From: an uncultured Planctomycetota bacterium
Lineage (GTDB): Bacteria; Planctomycetota; UBA1135; GCA-002686595
Length of the DNA stretch: 64,000 nucleotides
Direction of reading: 5' to 3'
NCBI GenBank assembly: GCA_903928115.1
Contig: CAIYPP010000132.1
Location: 20,969-84,968 of the forward strand
The translations under genes were made by a program, and so were the position numbers. Of the stretch, positions 35,179-42,234 are shown in pieces. The notes under the pieces are model-generated. The model worked only from the letters and a program-made list of their open reading frames with translations, was not told where the DNA came from and ran no database searches. Within the stretch, counting starts at the first letter, position 1. Every line of letters starts with the position of its first letter.

Positions 35179-36279
35179 TCACGGTTGCAGCGTGAAGCGC
35201 ACCGCGTCGCTCGTGAGGAACGAGCCGAGCGGGTTGCTGGGGTCGCGCAGGTGCCACTGCGCGTGCACGACCGCGCCGGGCGTGAGGCGCGGATCGATTC
35301 CGCTGCCGACGCGTGCATGAACGTCGAAGCTCGCGGCGCCGGAGCAAGGTAGGAACCCGCCGCCGCTCGTCGTCGTCACGGCGCAGCGCGTCAGCGGCGG
35401 CGCGATGCAGAGCGTCCCGCCGAGGAACGGCGTCGATGCGGGGCCGGAGAGCGAGTACACGAGCGACGCGGCGCGCTGCTGCGGAGCCTGCGAGACGCTC
35501 ACCACGAATGCCGCTGCGGGACTCGAGCTCGGATAGCCGCTCCATCCGATCGCAGGTGCGCAGCCGCTGCTCGACACGCGAGCGACGCAGTAGGTTCCGA
35601 CGACGGGCGGTGTGAAATCGACGATCAGCGTCGGCCACTCCGCGGGATCGAGCGACTCGCGCGTGCCGAACACCTTGGTCGTCTGCGAGACGTTCTCTGC
35701 ATCGAGCTTGAGCAGCCAGCCGAAGTTCGTGGCGGGCGCGTCGAGCCAGCTCTGCACGTCGGACACGGCCTGCGGCGTCGAGGGCCACGTGTGCAGTCCG
35801 AGCTGGTCGACGGCGAGTACGGTGCTCACCGTAGAAGAGAAGTCACCGCCCGCGGTGCTCCACGGGCTCCCCGGATAGAAGCGCTGTAGCCACGTCGCAT
35901 CGCCCGGTTGCGCGGGGGCGCCCTGCCCGCTCGCCGTGTTGGACGCGCCCTCGCCCCAGTCCGCCAACACGCGGTGCACGCGCACGTTGCGCGGTCCGAC
36001 GTTGCCGGAAGGGTTTGCCAGCACGAGCTGTGCCGAGTGGATCACCGATCCGGCGGGGAGCGCCGCTGCGAGGTCGAAACGCACCAGTCCGCGGCGAATC
36101 GGCGCGGTCGACGTGCCGCCCGAGCGTCCGACGATCATCACCGGCCCGGAGCCGTTGGAGATCGCTCCCGCCGCGTCGTTCCAAAGGGTGTTGTCACGCA
36201 CCGCCGTGAGGTGGAGGACGTCGGCGCTCGCGGCTGTGCACAGCAGAACGAGCGCCCCGAGGACGGCGGGGCGGAACAT
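35179..36279 (-). CDS. Secreted DNRLRE-domain protein with the shared C-terminal module (paralogue A)
   Basis: 366 residues with a signal peptide (MFRPAVLGALVLLCTAASA). Residues 20-225 form a DNRLRE-type beta-sandwich: LTAVRDNTLWND, RRGLVRFDLAAALPAGSVIHSAQLVL, VHRVLADWGEGAS, FGTRESLDPAEWPTLIVDFTPP. Residues 230-366 are the shared C-terminal module, more divergent than in the neighbouring paralogue and with an extra cysteine (LTRCAV). It is adjacent to and clearly a duplication of the next gene, 18 bp away. These domains occur in extracellular matrix or cellulosome-like proteins, so a surface-adhesion role is plausible. Confidence 0.82.
   Translation of the reverse strand: MFRPAVLGALVLLCTAASADVLHLTAVRDNTLWNDAAGAISNGSGPVMIVGRSGGTSTAPIRRGLVRFDLAAALPAGSVIHSAQLVLANPSGNVGPRNVRVHRVLADWGEGASNTASGQGAPAQPGDATWLQRFYPGSPWSTAGGDFSSTVSTVLAVDQLGLHTWPSTPQAVSDVQSWLDAPATNFGWLLKLDAENVSQTTKVFGTRESLDPAEWPTLIVDFTPPVVGTYCVARVSSSGCAPAIGWSGYPSSSPAAAFVVSVSQAPQQRAASLVYSLSGPASTPFLGGTLCIAPPLTRCAVTTTSGGGFLPCSGAASFDVHARVGSGIDPRLTPGAVVHAQWHLRDPSNPLGSFLTSDAVRFTLQP
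35182..35592 (-). other. Shared C-terminal module, copy 2
   Basis: 137 residues: YCVARVSSSGCAPAIGW, PFLGGTLCIAPPL, SGGGFLPCSG, SGIDPRL, AQWHLRDPSN and DAVRFTLQP. The four conserved cysteines are kept. It is the least conserved of the three copies. Confidence 0.75.
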
Positions 36280-36297
36280 GGCGGCAGGAGGGGTGGG

Positions 36298-37404
36298 CTA
36301 GGGGTAGATGTAGAAGCGCAGCGCGTTCGAGAGGTTCGTGGTGAACGTGGAGGCGGGATCGCGGCTCCAGTACTGCGCGCAGACGAGGCGGCCGATCGAG
36401 AGCTGTGGGTTCACGCCCGACGCGATCAGGACATTGAAGTCGAAGCTGAAGCTGCCGGTGCAGTCGTTGGCGGGGCTCGCGCTGCCGCCGGAGTTCTGCG
36501 CGACGGTGCGCTGGATCGGCGCCTGCACGCACATCGTGCCGCCTTGGAAGGGGGCGGCCGCCGGGCCGACCGTGCCGTAGAAGAGCAGTCCCGCCTTCTG
36601 GTTCAGCGTGTTCGAGAGCGTGATCGGAAAGCCCGAGCCCGCGTTGAAGTCGGCGCTGCCGGTCGAGCCGATCGCGGGCAGGCAGCCGAGGCTGTTGATC
36701 TTGGAGGTGCAGTACGCCGTCGGAGCGGGCGGCGTGTAGGTCACGATGAGCTGCGGCCGGTACTGGGCGAGGCTCTCTCGGGTCTCGAACTGCTTCGCGG
36801 ACTTCGCGCCGCCCTCGGGACCGCGCAGGATCCAACCGAAGTTCGTGCTCGGGCTGTTCACCCACGACTGCACGTCCGCGACGAGCTGCGCGGTCGACCC
36901 CCACGTGTAGTACTGGTAGGTCGATCCGATGCTCAGCGAGGCACTGGCCGTGGCGTCGAAGTCGCCGCCCGGCGTCGTCCAGAACTGGTTGTTGTAGAAG
37001 GTGTGCAGCCAGGTCGGGTCCCCGGTCTGCGCGCTGTTGCCGTTGCCCGAGAAACCGACGGTCGGCCCTTCGTTCCAGCCGCGCGTGAGCTTGTGCAGCG
37101 TGAAGGTCTTCGCGCCGACGACCGTCTTCGTCATGTAGAGCTTGACCTGCACGCTCGTCACCGTGGAGCCCGCGGGGACGGCCGAGACGTCGAAGGCCAC
37201 CATGGCGCGGCGCATGGGCCACGTCGTGTTGGCGCCGGCCTGGCCTGCGTACATGGTGAAGCCCTTGCTGTCGCAGCGGTTGCCGACGGTGTCGTTGTAG
37301 ATCGTCGCGTCCTTGCTCGAGGTGAGCGTGACGACGTCGGCGCGCGCGGGGAGCGCGAGCAGGGCGAGGAACGGGAGGAGAAGGGCGGAGATGCGGGGGC
37401 TCAT
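36298..37404 (-). CDS. Secreted DNRLRE-domain protein with the shared C-terminal module (paralogue B)
   Basis: 368 residues with a signal peptide (MSPRISALLLPFLALLALPARA). The DNRLRE-like region (25-225) has LTSSKDATIYND, MRRAMVAFDVSAVPAGSTVTSVQVKLYM, LHKLTRGWNEGPTV, DPTWLHTFYNNQFW and ETRESLAQYRPQLIVTYTPP. The module at 231-368 is very close to that in the FG-GAP protein (NQKAGLLFYG, PFQGGTMCV, SGGSASPANDCTG, WSRDPAS, LSNALRFYIYP). It is transcribed ahead of paralogue A with an 18-bp gap, so they form a pair. The protein is probably exported. Confidence 0.83.
   Translation of the reverse strand: MSPRISALLLPFLALLALPARADVVTLTSSKDATIYNDTVGNRCDSKGFTMYAGQAGANTTWPMRRAMVAFDVSAVPAGSTVTSVQVKLYMTKTVVGAKTFTLHKLTRGWNEGPTVGFSGNGNSAQTGDPTWLHTFYNNQFWTTPGGDFDATASASLSIGSTYQYYTWGSTAQLVADVQSWVNSPSTNFGWILRGPEGGAKSAKQFETRESLAQYRPQLIVTYTPPAPTAYCTSKINSLGCLPAIGSTGSADFNAGSGFPITLSNTLNQKAGLLFYGTVGPAAAPFQGGTMCVQAPIQRTVAQNSGGSASPANDCTGSFSFDFNVLIASGVNPQLSIGRLVCAQYWSRDPASTFTTNLSNALRFYIYP
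36301..36714 (-). other. Shared C-terminal module, copy 3
   Basis: 138 residues at the end of paralogue B: YCTSKINSLGCLPAIG, GLLFYG, FQGGTMCV, NDCTGSFSFDFN, YWSRDPAS and LSNALRFYIYP. The close match to the FG-GAP protein's copy, despite unrelated N-terminal domains, shows that it is a mobile module. Confidence 0.8.
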
Positions 37405-37463
37405 GGGGGACTTGTAGCTCCGAGGACTCTCCTCTGAAGCCTACCCCATGCTGGAAAAAACGG

Positions 37464-38288
37464 TCACTCCAGGCCCAAGTCGGCCACTCCGTCCTCGTCG
37501 AAGCCCAGATAGTGCCCTAGCTCGTGGTACAGGGTCACCTCGATCTGCTCCGCGAGCTCGCGCCGGTGCGAGCAGGCGCGCTCCAGATTGCGCTGGAACA
37601 GGTGGATCGTCGGCGGGAGCTCGGGGAGTGCGTCGGGGCTGCTCTCCAAGCAGGAAGCGCCCGTGAAAAGCCCGAGCAGGTCCGGCGGAGTCTCGCGCGG
37701 ATCCTCGCCGCACAGGGCGCGCGAGGGCATGGGTTCGACGATCACGGGAACGCGCTCGAGCGCCGCGCGGAACTCCTCGGGCAGGCGCGCGATCGCCTGC
37801 TTCAGCACGCGGTCGAACTCGCCCTCGGAGAAGCGCGGCGGCAGCGGAAACGCCTGAGGCTCGAGGCGCTGGGCGTCGCGCAGGAGCCGCTCCGCGCGGC
37901 CGAAGTCGCCGTCGAGGTCCGCGAGCAGCGCGAGCTTCGCGAGTACGACGGGACTCTCGCCGAGCGTCTCCGCCCGCGCGAGCTCCTCGCGCGCCGCGTC
38001 GAGATCCCAGCGTCGCAGCGCGATCTCTGCGCGCACCAGCGCGAGTTCCGCGTCCTCCGATGCGTCCTCGCGCGCCGCGGCTTGTTCGCAGGCATGCTGC
38101 GCTGCGTCGAGGTCGTCGAGCGCGAGCTGCGCGGTCGCGCGCAGGACCCACGTCTCCGCGAGTTCCTCGCTCGCTTCCAGCGCGATATCGAGGGCGGCTT
38201 GAGCGTCTCCCTCATCGAGGGACTTCCACGCGCGGTCGAGTGCCGCGTAGTCGCGCTCGCGCTCGTTGCTCGGCTCTTCGTGGCTCAT
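37464..38288 (-). CDS. Zincin-like metallopeptidase with N-terminal TPR
   Basis: 274 residues. The N-terminal 150 residues are helical TPR-like repeats (WKSLDEGDAQAALDIALEASEEL, AELALVRAEIALRRWDLDAAREEL). The C-terminal part is a MMP-like zincin_1 (DUF1025-like) domain with ELPPTIHLFQRNLER and the zinc motif HELGHYLGFDE close to the C-terminus. The site is intact (HExxHxxGxxE). No signal peptide is seen, so it is probably cytoplasmic. It starts at ATG 38288, overlapping the stop of the upstream lipoprotein gene by ATGA. Substrates of this family are unknown. Confidence 0.85.
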   Translation of the reverse strand: MSHEEPSNERERDYAALDRAWKSLDEGDAQAALDIALEASEELAETWVLRATAQLALDDLDAAQHACEQAAAREDASEDAELALVRAEIALRRWDLDAAREELARAETLGESPVVLAKLALLADLDGDFGRAERLLRDAQRLEPQAFPLPPRFSEGEFDRVLKQAIARLPEEFRAALERVPVIVEPMPSRALCGEDPRETPPDLLGLFTGASCLESSPDALPELPPTIHLFQRNLERACSHRRELAEQIEVTLYHELGHYLGFDEDGVADLGLE

Positions 38289-38701
38289 TCGACGGACTGC
38301 GGCGGCGTGCGCTCGAACTCGGCGGAGAGGTCGCGCAAGAGCCCCTCGTTGACGCCCTCGAGGCGCCAGTTCGCATCGAACAAGAGCACGTAGCCGCGCG
38401 TGAGCGCTTCGAGCTCGCCGTAGTCGAACGAGGCGCTCATGCCGCGGCCGACGTTGACGCTCGCGCCGAGCTGCCAGCCTTGGTGTCGATAGGCGCCGTA
38501 GGCGATCGCGATCGCGTCACCCCGGCGTTCCCACACAAAGTTGGGTGCGCCGAGAACTTCGAGGCAATGCGCGAGATCGGTCTCGCCCGGGACGAGGTGC
38601 TCGAGCTCGCTCGTGTCCGCGGGCTGCAGCACGATGTGGCGCTCGTACTGCGCTTTCACGCAAGACACGCCGCCGAGCGCAACCGCGAGTGCGCCGCTCA
38701 C
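38285..38701 (-). CDS. BamE/SmpA-like lipoprotein B
   Basis: 138 residues. The start is GTG at 38701, in GTGA with the upstream stop. A short lipoprotein signal (VSGALAVALGGVSC) precedes a mature part with the BamE pattern: LVPGETDLAHCLEVLGAPNFVWERR, IAYGAYRHQGWQLG, YVLLFDANWRLEGVN. In that fold a helix-turn is followed by strands, often acting in outer-membrane assembly. It is probably a diverged paralogue of the adjacent gene. The exact start is set by the overlap and by the lipobox; longer frames upstream are antisense to nothing useful. Confidence 0.7.
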   Translation of the reverse strand: MSGALAVALGGVSCVKAQYERHIVLQPADTSELEHLVPGETDLAHCLEVLGAPNFVWERRGDAIAIAYGAYRHQGWQLGASVNVGRGMSASFDYGELEALTRGYVLLFDANWRLEGVNEGLLRDLSAEFERTPPQSVE

Positions 38702-39081
38702 TCGTGCGAGTCGACCCACGGCAGCACCCACTCCGAGCTCGAGGCCTGCAGGGTCGAACCGAACGCGCTCAAGTGGTCCGTCTCGTCGAAGAAGAGCCAG
38801 AGACGGTCCTCTTGCGTGTCCGTGTTGAGCGCCGTCACGACGAACAAGGTCAGACCCGTGCGCTTGGTGCGCTGGTGGTCGTAGCGCCACGCCGAGCGGC
38901 GTCCGAGCTGCACGACCTCCATGGGGCCGCCGAGCAGCACGAGGACCTCCGCGGAGGACATTCCCTGCTTCAGCTGCACGACACGCTCCTGCGCGATCGG
39001 CTGGTTGACCGTATCTCGGGTGAGGAAGCAGCCCGGCAGCAGGGCCAACGACGCGAACAGGAGGAGCTTCTTGGGCGACAT
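38698..39081 (-). CDS. BamE/SmpA-like lipoprotein A
   Basis: 127 residues with a clear lipoprotein signal (MSPKKLLLFASLALLPGC). The mature part has RVVQLKQGMSSAEVLVLLGGPMEVVQLGRRSAWRYDH and RLWLFFDETDHLSAFGSTLQA, the helix, Gly-Pro turn and WxY strand of BamE/SmpA proteins. It is the first gene of a three-gene overlapping run ending in the zincin, so it may sit at the inner face of the outer membrane or outside the cytoplasmic membrane. It is divergent from the 5'-nucleotidase gene by 79 bp. Confidence 0.75.
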   Translation of the reverse strand: MSPKKLLLFASLALLPGCFLTRDTVNQPIAQERVVQLKQGMSSAEVLVLLGGPMEVVQLGRRSAWRYDHQRTKRTGLTLFVVTALNTDTQEDRLWLFFDETDHLSAFGSTLQASSSEWVLPWVDSHE

Positions 39082-39160
39082 GGCCGAGTAGGTTAGCAGA
39101 GTCGCTCGACGACGCGGCGCGCGGTGCAATTCCGAGCGCTCCGGCGTAGGCTCGTCGCCC

Positions 39161-40753
39161 GTGAAGAACACGCTGGAACGTTGGGAATTGGGCCGACGGG
39201 GGATGCTTGCGTGGCTGGTGGCGTCGCTGCTCGCGGCGTGTGCCGCGCCGACGCAACGGCAAGCGCACGAGCGGCCCGAGGGTGTCGTCCGGCTCGTCGT
39301 GCTGCACACCAACGACATCCATGGGCAGGTGCTGCCCCGCAAAGCCACGTGGATCGACCGTCAGGCGCCGCCGCTCATCGGCGGGCTGCCGCGCGTCGCG
39401 GGCTACGTGAACCAAGTGCGCCGCGAGCTCGAAGGCAGCGACAGCGAGCTGCTCGTGCTCGAGGGCGGCGACTGGTACCAGGGAACCCCCGAGGGCGGAC
39501 TGGAACGCGGGCTGCCGTTCGTGCAGGCGCTCGCCGCTGTCGACTTCGATGCGCTCGCGATCGGCAACCACGAGTTCGATCACTCGCAGGAGAATCTGCT
39601 GCGGCTACTCGACGCGACGGACGAACGCGCTGTGTGCGCGAACCTGCGCGATCCTGCGACCGGGGAGCGCGTCCCTTGGATCGAGCCGTGGCGCATCGTC
39701 GAGCGCGGTGGGCTGCGCATCGCAGTCGTGGGCTTGATCACGCCCGAGACGCCCTCGATCTCGCACTCCGACACGCACAAGCTCCTGTTCGTCGAGCCCG
39801 CGGCGGAGCTCGCGACGGTGAAGAAGGAACTCGAGGGACGCTGCGATCTGATCTTGCCGCTCGCGCACATGGGCGTCGAGGAAGCGCTCGCGACAGCGAA
39901 GGCGCACCCGGATCTGCCGCTCATCGTGACGGGGCATTCGCATACGTACTTGAAGGAAGGTCGCCGCGACGGCGCGGGCCTTGTCGTGCAGACTGGCGCG
40001 AAGGCCTCGGCGGTCGGGCGCGTCGAGCTGGAGATCGACGGTCCGACGGCAACGGTCACTTCGATTCGCGCGCAGCTCATCGACTTGTTGTCGGAGCCGG
40101 ACGCGCGCGATCGCAACCAATTGGTCGAGGCGAAGTGCGCCGAGCTCGTCGCGCGCGCGGAGACCGACATGAAGCGCGTCGTGGGGGAGCTCGCGGCGCC
40201 GCTCAAGGCCGGTCGTGGGCCGCTCTCCACAGTGGCCGGGAACTGGGTCGCGGATCTCGTCCGCGCGCGCGTTGGCGCGGAGGTCGGGATTCACAACCGC
40301 GGCGGTACGCGGGCGGAGATCGACGCAGGGCCTGTGACCGTGCGCGAAATCTTCGAGATGCTGCCGTTCGACAACGATGTCGTGCTGCTCGAAGTGCGCG
40401 GAAGCGACCTCGAATCCGTCGTGCGAGGCGCGATCGAGGGAACCGTGCACTCCGGCCTCGACTACAGCGGTCTGAGCGTCCTCGTTCGCTCGCGCGTCGA
40501 AGACGGCGTGACGCGGCTCTCGTATGTGCGCACGGAGATCGCGGGGCAGCCTCTGGACGCCGAGCGGCTGTACCGCGTCGCCGTGAACTCGTTCCTCGCG
40601 GGTGGCGGCGACGGATTCAAAGAACTCGCGGGTTCAAGGCGGATTTCGCAGGATCCCGTGCTGCTCCGCGACTTGGCGGAGGTGGCCTTTGCGTCCGCGG
40701 AGCGCATCACTCCCCCGACCGACGCGCGCATCCTCGAGGAGCCCAAGCCGTGA
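39161..40753 (+). CDS. 5'-nucleotidase / 2',3'-cyclic phosphodiesterase lipoprotein (UshA-like)
   Basis: 530 residues, GTG start, lipobox LLAAC. It hydrolyses nucleotides or related phosphate esters outside the cytoplasm with two metal ions. Metal-binding motifs are intact: VLHTNDIHGQ, GGDWYQGTPEG, GNHEFDHS, and GHSHTYL. The C-terminal substrate domain has HNRGGTRAEIDAGPVT, LPFDNDVVLLEV and VNSFLAGGGDGF. Together they place it in the UshA/YfkN group. It overlaps the next gene by GTGA and probably begins a three-gene export-related operon. Confidence 0.92.
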   Translation: MKNTLERWELGRRGMLAWLVASLLAACAAPTQRQAHERPEGVVRLVVLHTNDIHGQVLPRKATWIDRQAPPLIGGLPRVAGYVNQVRRELEGSDSELLVLEGGDWYQGTPEGGLERGLPFVQALAAVDFDALAIGNHEFDHSQENLLRLLDATDERAVCANLRDPATGERVPWIEPWRIVERGGLRIAVVGLITPETPSISHSDTHKLLFVEPAAELATVKKELEGRCDLILPLAHMGVEEALATAKAHPDLPLIVTGHSHTYLKEGRRDGAGLVVQTGAKASAVGRVELEIDGPTATVTSIRAQLIDLLSEPDARDRNQLVEAKCAELVARAETDMKRVVGELAAPLKAGRGPLSTVAGNWVADLVRARVGAEVGIHNRGGTRAEIDAGPVTVREIFEMLPFDNDVVLLEVRGSDLESVVRGAIEGTVHSGLDYSGLSVLVRSRVEDGVTRLSYVRTEIAGQPLDAERLYRVAVNSFLAGGGDGFKELAGSRRISQDPVLLRDLAEVAFASAERITPPTDARILEEPKP

Positions 40754-42201
40754 TCGCTGCGTTGTTCCTCGCGAGCGTTGCGTCGCTCGCTCAAGGCTTC
40801 GATGAGTGGAGCGCGAAGTTCGTCGACAAGGATGCGCGCGTGCGGCGCGACGCGGTGATCGGCTTGGCGAAGCTCGACGAGCTGCGCGCGTGGGAAAAGG
40901 TTCTCGCGGCGCTGCGCGATCCCAAGCCGGAAGTCGCGGACGAGGCGCAGCTGCAGCTTGGATCGCTCGCAGGCGCGACGGAGCTTGCGCTCCTGTATGG
41001 CAAGGACGCGCTCGGCGGGAAGGACGAGTTCGTGCGGCTTCGGGCAGCCGAGGCGCTCGGGCGCATCGTAGAGGCGCCGGATGCCGCGCTCGTGACGAAG
41101 GCCCTTGCGGACAAGGACGCAGCGGTGCGTCGCACGCTGTGCTGGACGATCGAGCGCCTCGATCGCGCGGGCAAGTGGAACGGTGGGGCCGGGAGCGAGC
41201 TCGCCGACCTCGCGCGCAAGGACAAGGACGTCGGTGTGCGTGCGGCGGCGCTCGTTGCGCTCGCGGAGGTCGACCCGACGGCCTTGACCGGGCTCGCGTC
41301 GCTCGCGGCGGATCCCGACGCGCAGGTGCGCGCTGCGTACGTGCTCGCGTCACGCGCTCTCGACGCGGACGCGGCGCACGCGCGCGCTGCGGCGGCGATC
41401 AAGGACGCGGCCCTCGGCGTGCGCTTGGTCGGTGGCGAGTCGCTCGCGCTTGCGCGGGACGCTCGCGGTGCTCGCCTCATGGTGGAGTGGTTGGAGAGCG
41501 AGCGGGAGTTGCGCGGGCGCTGGCGCGCCGTCGAGCTCCTGCGCGAGCTCTCGGGACTCGGCCATCGCCTCGATCCGCGGCCGTGGAAGGCGTGGGCTGC
41601 GTCGCTCGTCGATGGACCGGTCCCCGAGCCGCGCAAGAGCGAGCGCGCGGACGACGAGCGCAGCGTTTCGTTTGCAGGCCTGCCGATTCGCTCCGAGCGC
41701 GTGACGTTCTTGATCGACCTCTCGGGCTCGATCTGGCAGAAGCGCGCCGACGGTCGCACGCGCAAGGAGGTCGTCGACGAGGAGCTGCGCAAGGCGCTCG
41801 AGTCGCTTCCGGCGACGACTCGCTTCAATGTGATCCCGTACACGTCGGCGCCGGTGCCGTGGCAGAAGTCGCTCGTCGGGGCGGACAAGAAGAACGTCGC
41901 CAAGGCCTTGGAGTGGTTCGTTGCGCGCAAGGACACGGGGACGGGCGACGTCTGGAGCGCGCTGATGCTCGCCCTCGCGGATCCCGAGGTGGACACGCTC
42001 GTCGTGCTCTCCGACGGCGCTCCATCGGGCGGTCGGCGCTGGAACCTCGGGCTCATGCGCGAGCTGTTCGCCGAGCACAACCGCTTTCGACGAGTGGAGC
42101 TCGACGCGGTGCTCGCGGACGCCAGCGGAAGGCTCGCACGCGAATGGGAGCAGATGTGCGCGGGGAGTGGCGGTCGAACGATCGCGATCGAGCTCCGCTG
42201 A
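40750..42201 (+). CDS. Exported HEAT-repeat protein with C-terminal von Willebrand A domain
   Basis: 483 residues. A short signal-like start (MIAALFLASVASLAQG) precedes about 290 residues of HEAT/armadillo-type repeats (KDARVRRDAVIGLAKL, KDAAVRRTLCWTIERL, KDVGVRAAALVALAEV). A von Willebrand A domain follows: TFLIDLSGSIWQKR supplies the MIDAS metal site (DxSxS), and TLVVLSDGAPSGG the later aspartate. It overlaps the 5'-nucleotidase gene by GTGA and is probably translated with it. The architecture fits protein-protein contact in the periplasm, but the partner is unknown. Confidence 0.85.
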   Translation: MIAALFLASVASLAQGFDEWSAKFVDKDARVRRDAVIGLAKLDELRAWEKVLAALRDPKPEVADEAQLQLGSLAGATELALLYGKDALGGKDEFVRLRAAEALGRIVEAPDAALVTKALADKDAAVRRTLCWTIERLDRAGKWNGGAGSELADLARKDKDVGVRAAALVALAEVDPTALTGLASLAADPDAQVRAAYVLASRALDADAAHARAAAAIKDAALGVRLVGGESLALARDARGARLMVEWLESERELRGRWRAVELLRELSGLGHRLDPRPWKAWAASLVDGPVPEPRKSERADDERSVSFAGLPIRSERVTFLIDLSGSIWQKRADGRTRKEVVDEELRKALESLPATTRFNVIPYTSAPVPWQKSLVGADKKNVAKALEWFVARKDTGTGDVWSALMLALADPEVDTLVVLSDGAPSGGRRWNLGLMRELFAEHNRFRRVELDAVLADASGRLAREWEQMCAGSGGRTIAIELR

Positions 42202-42234
42202 GCAGGTTCGGCAGCGCTATCCTTGAGCACCGTC

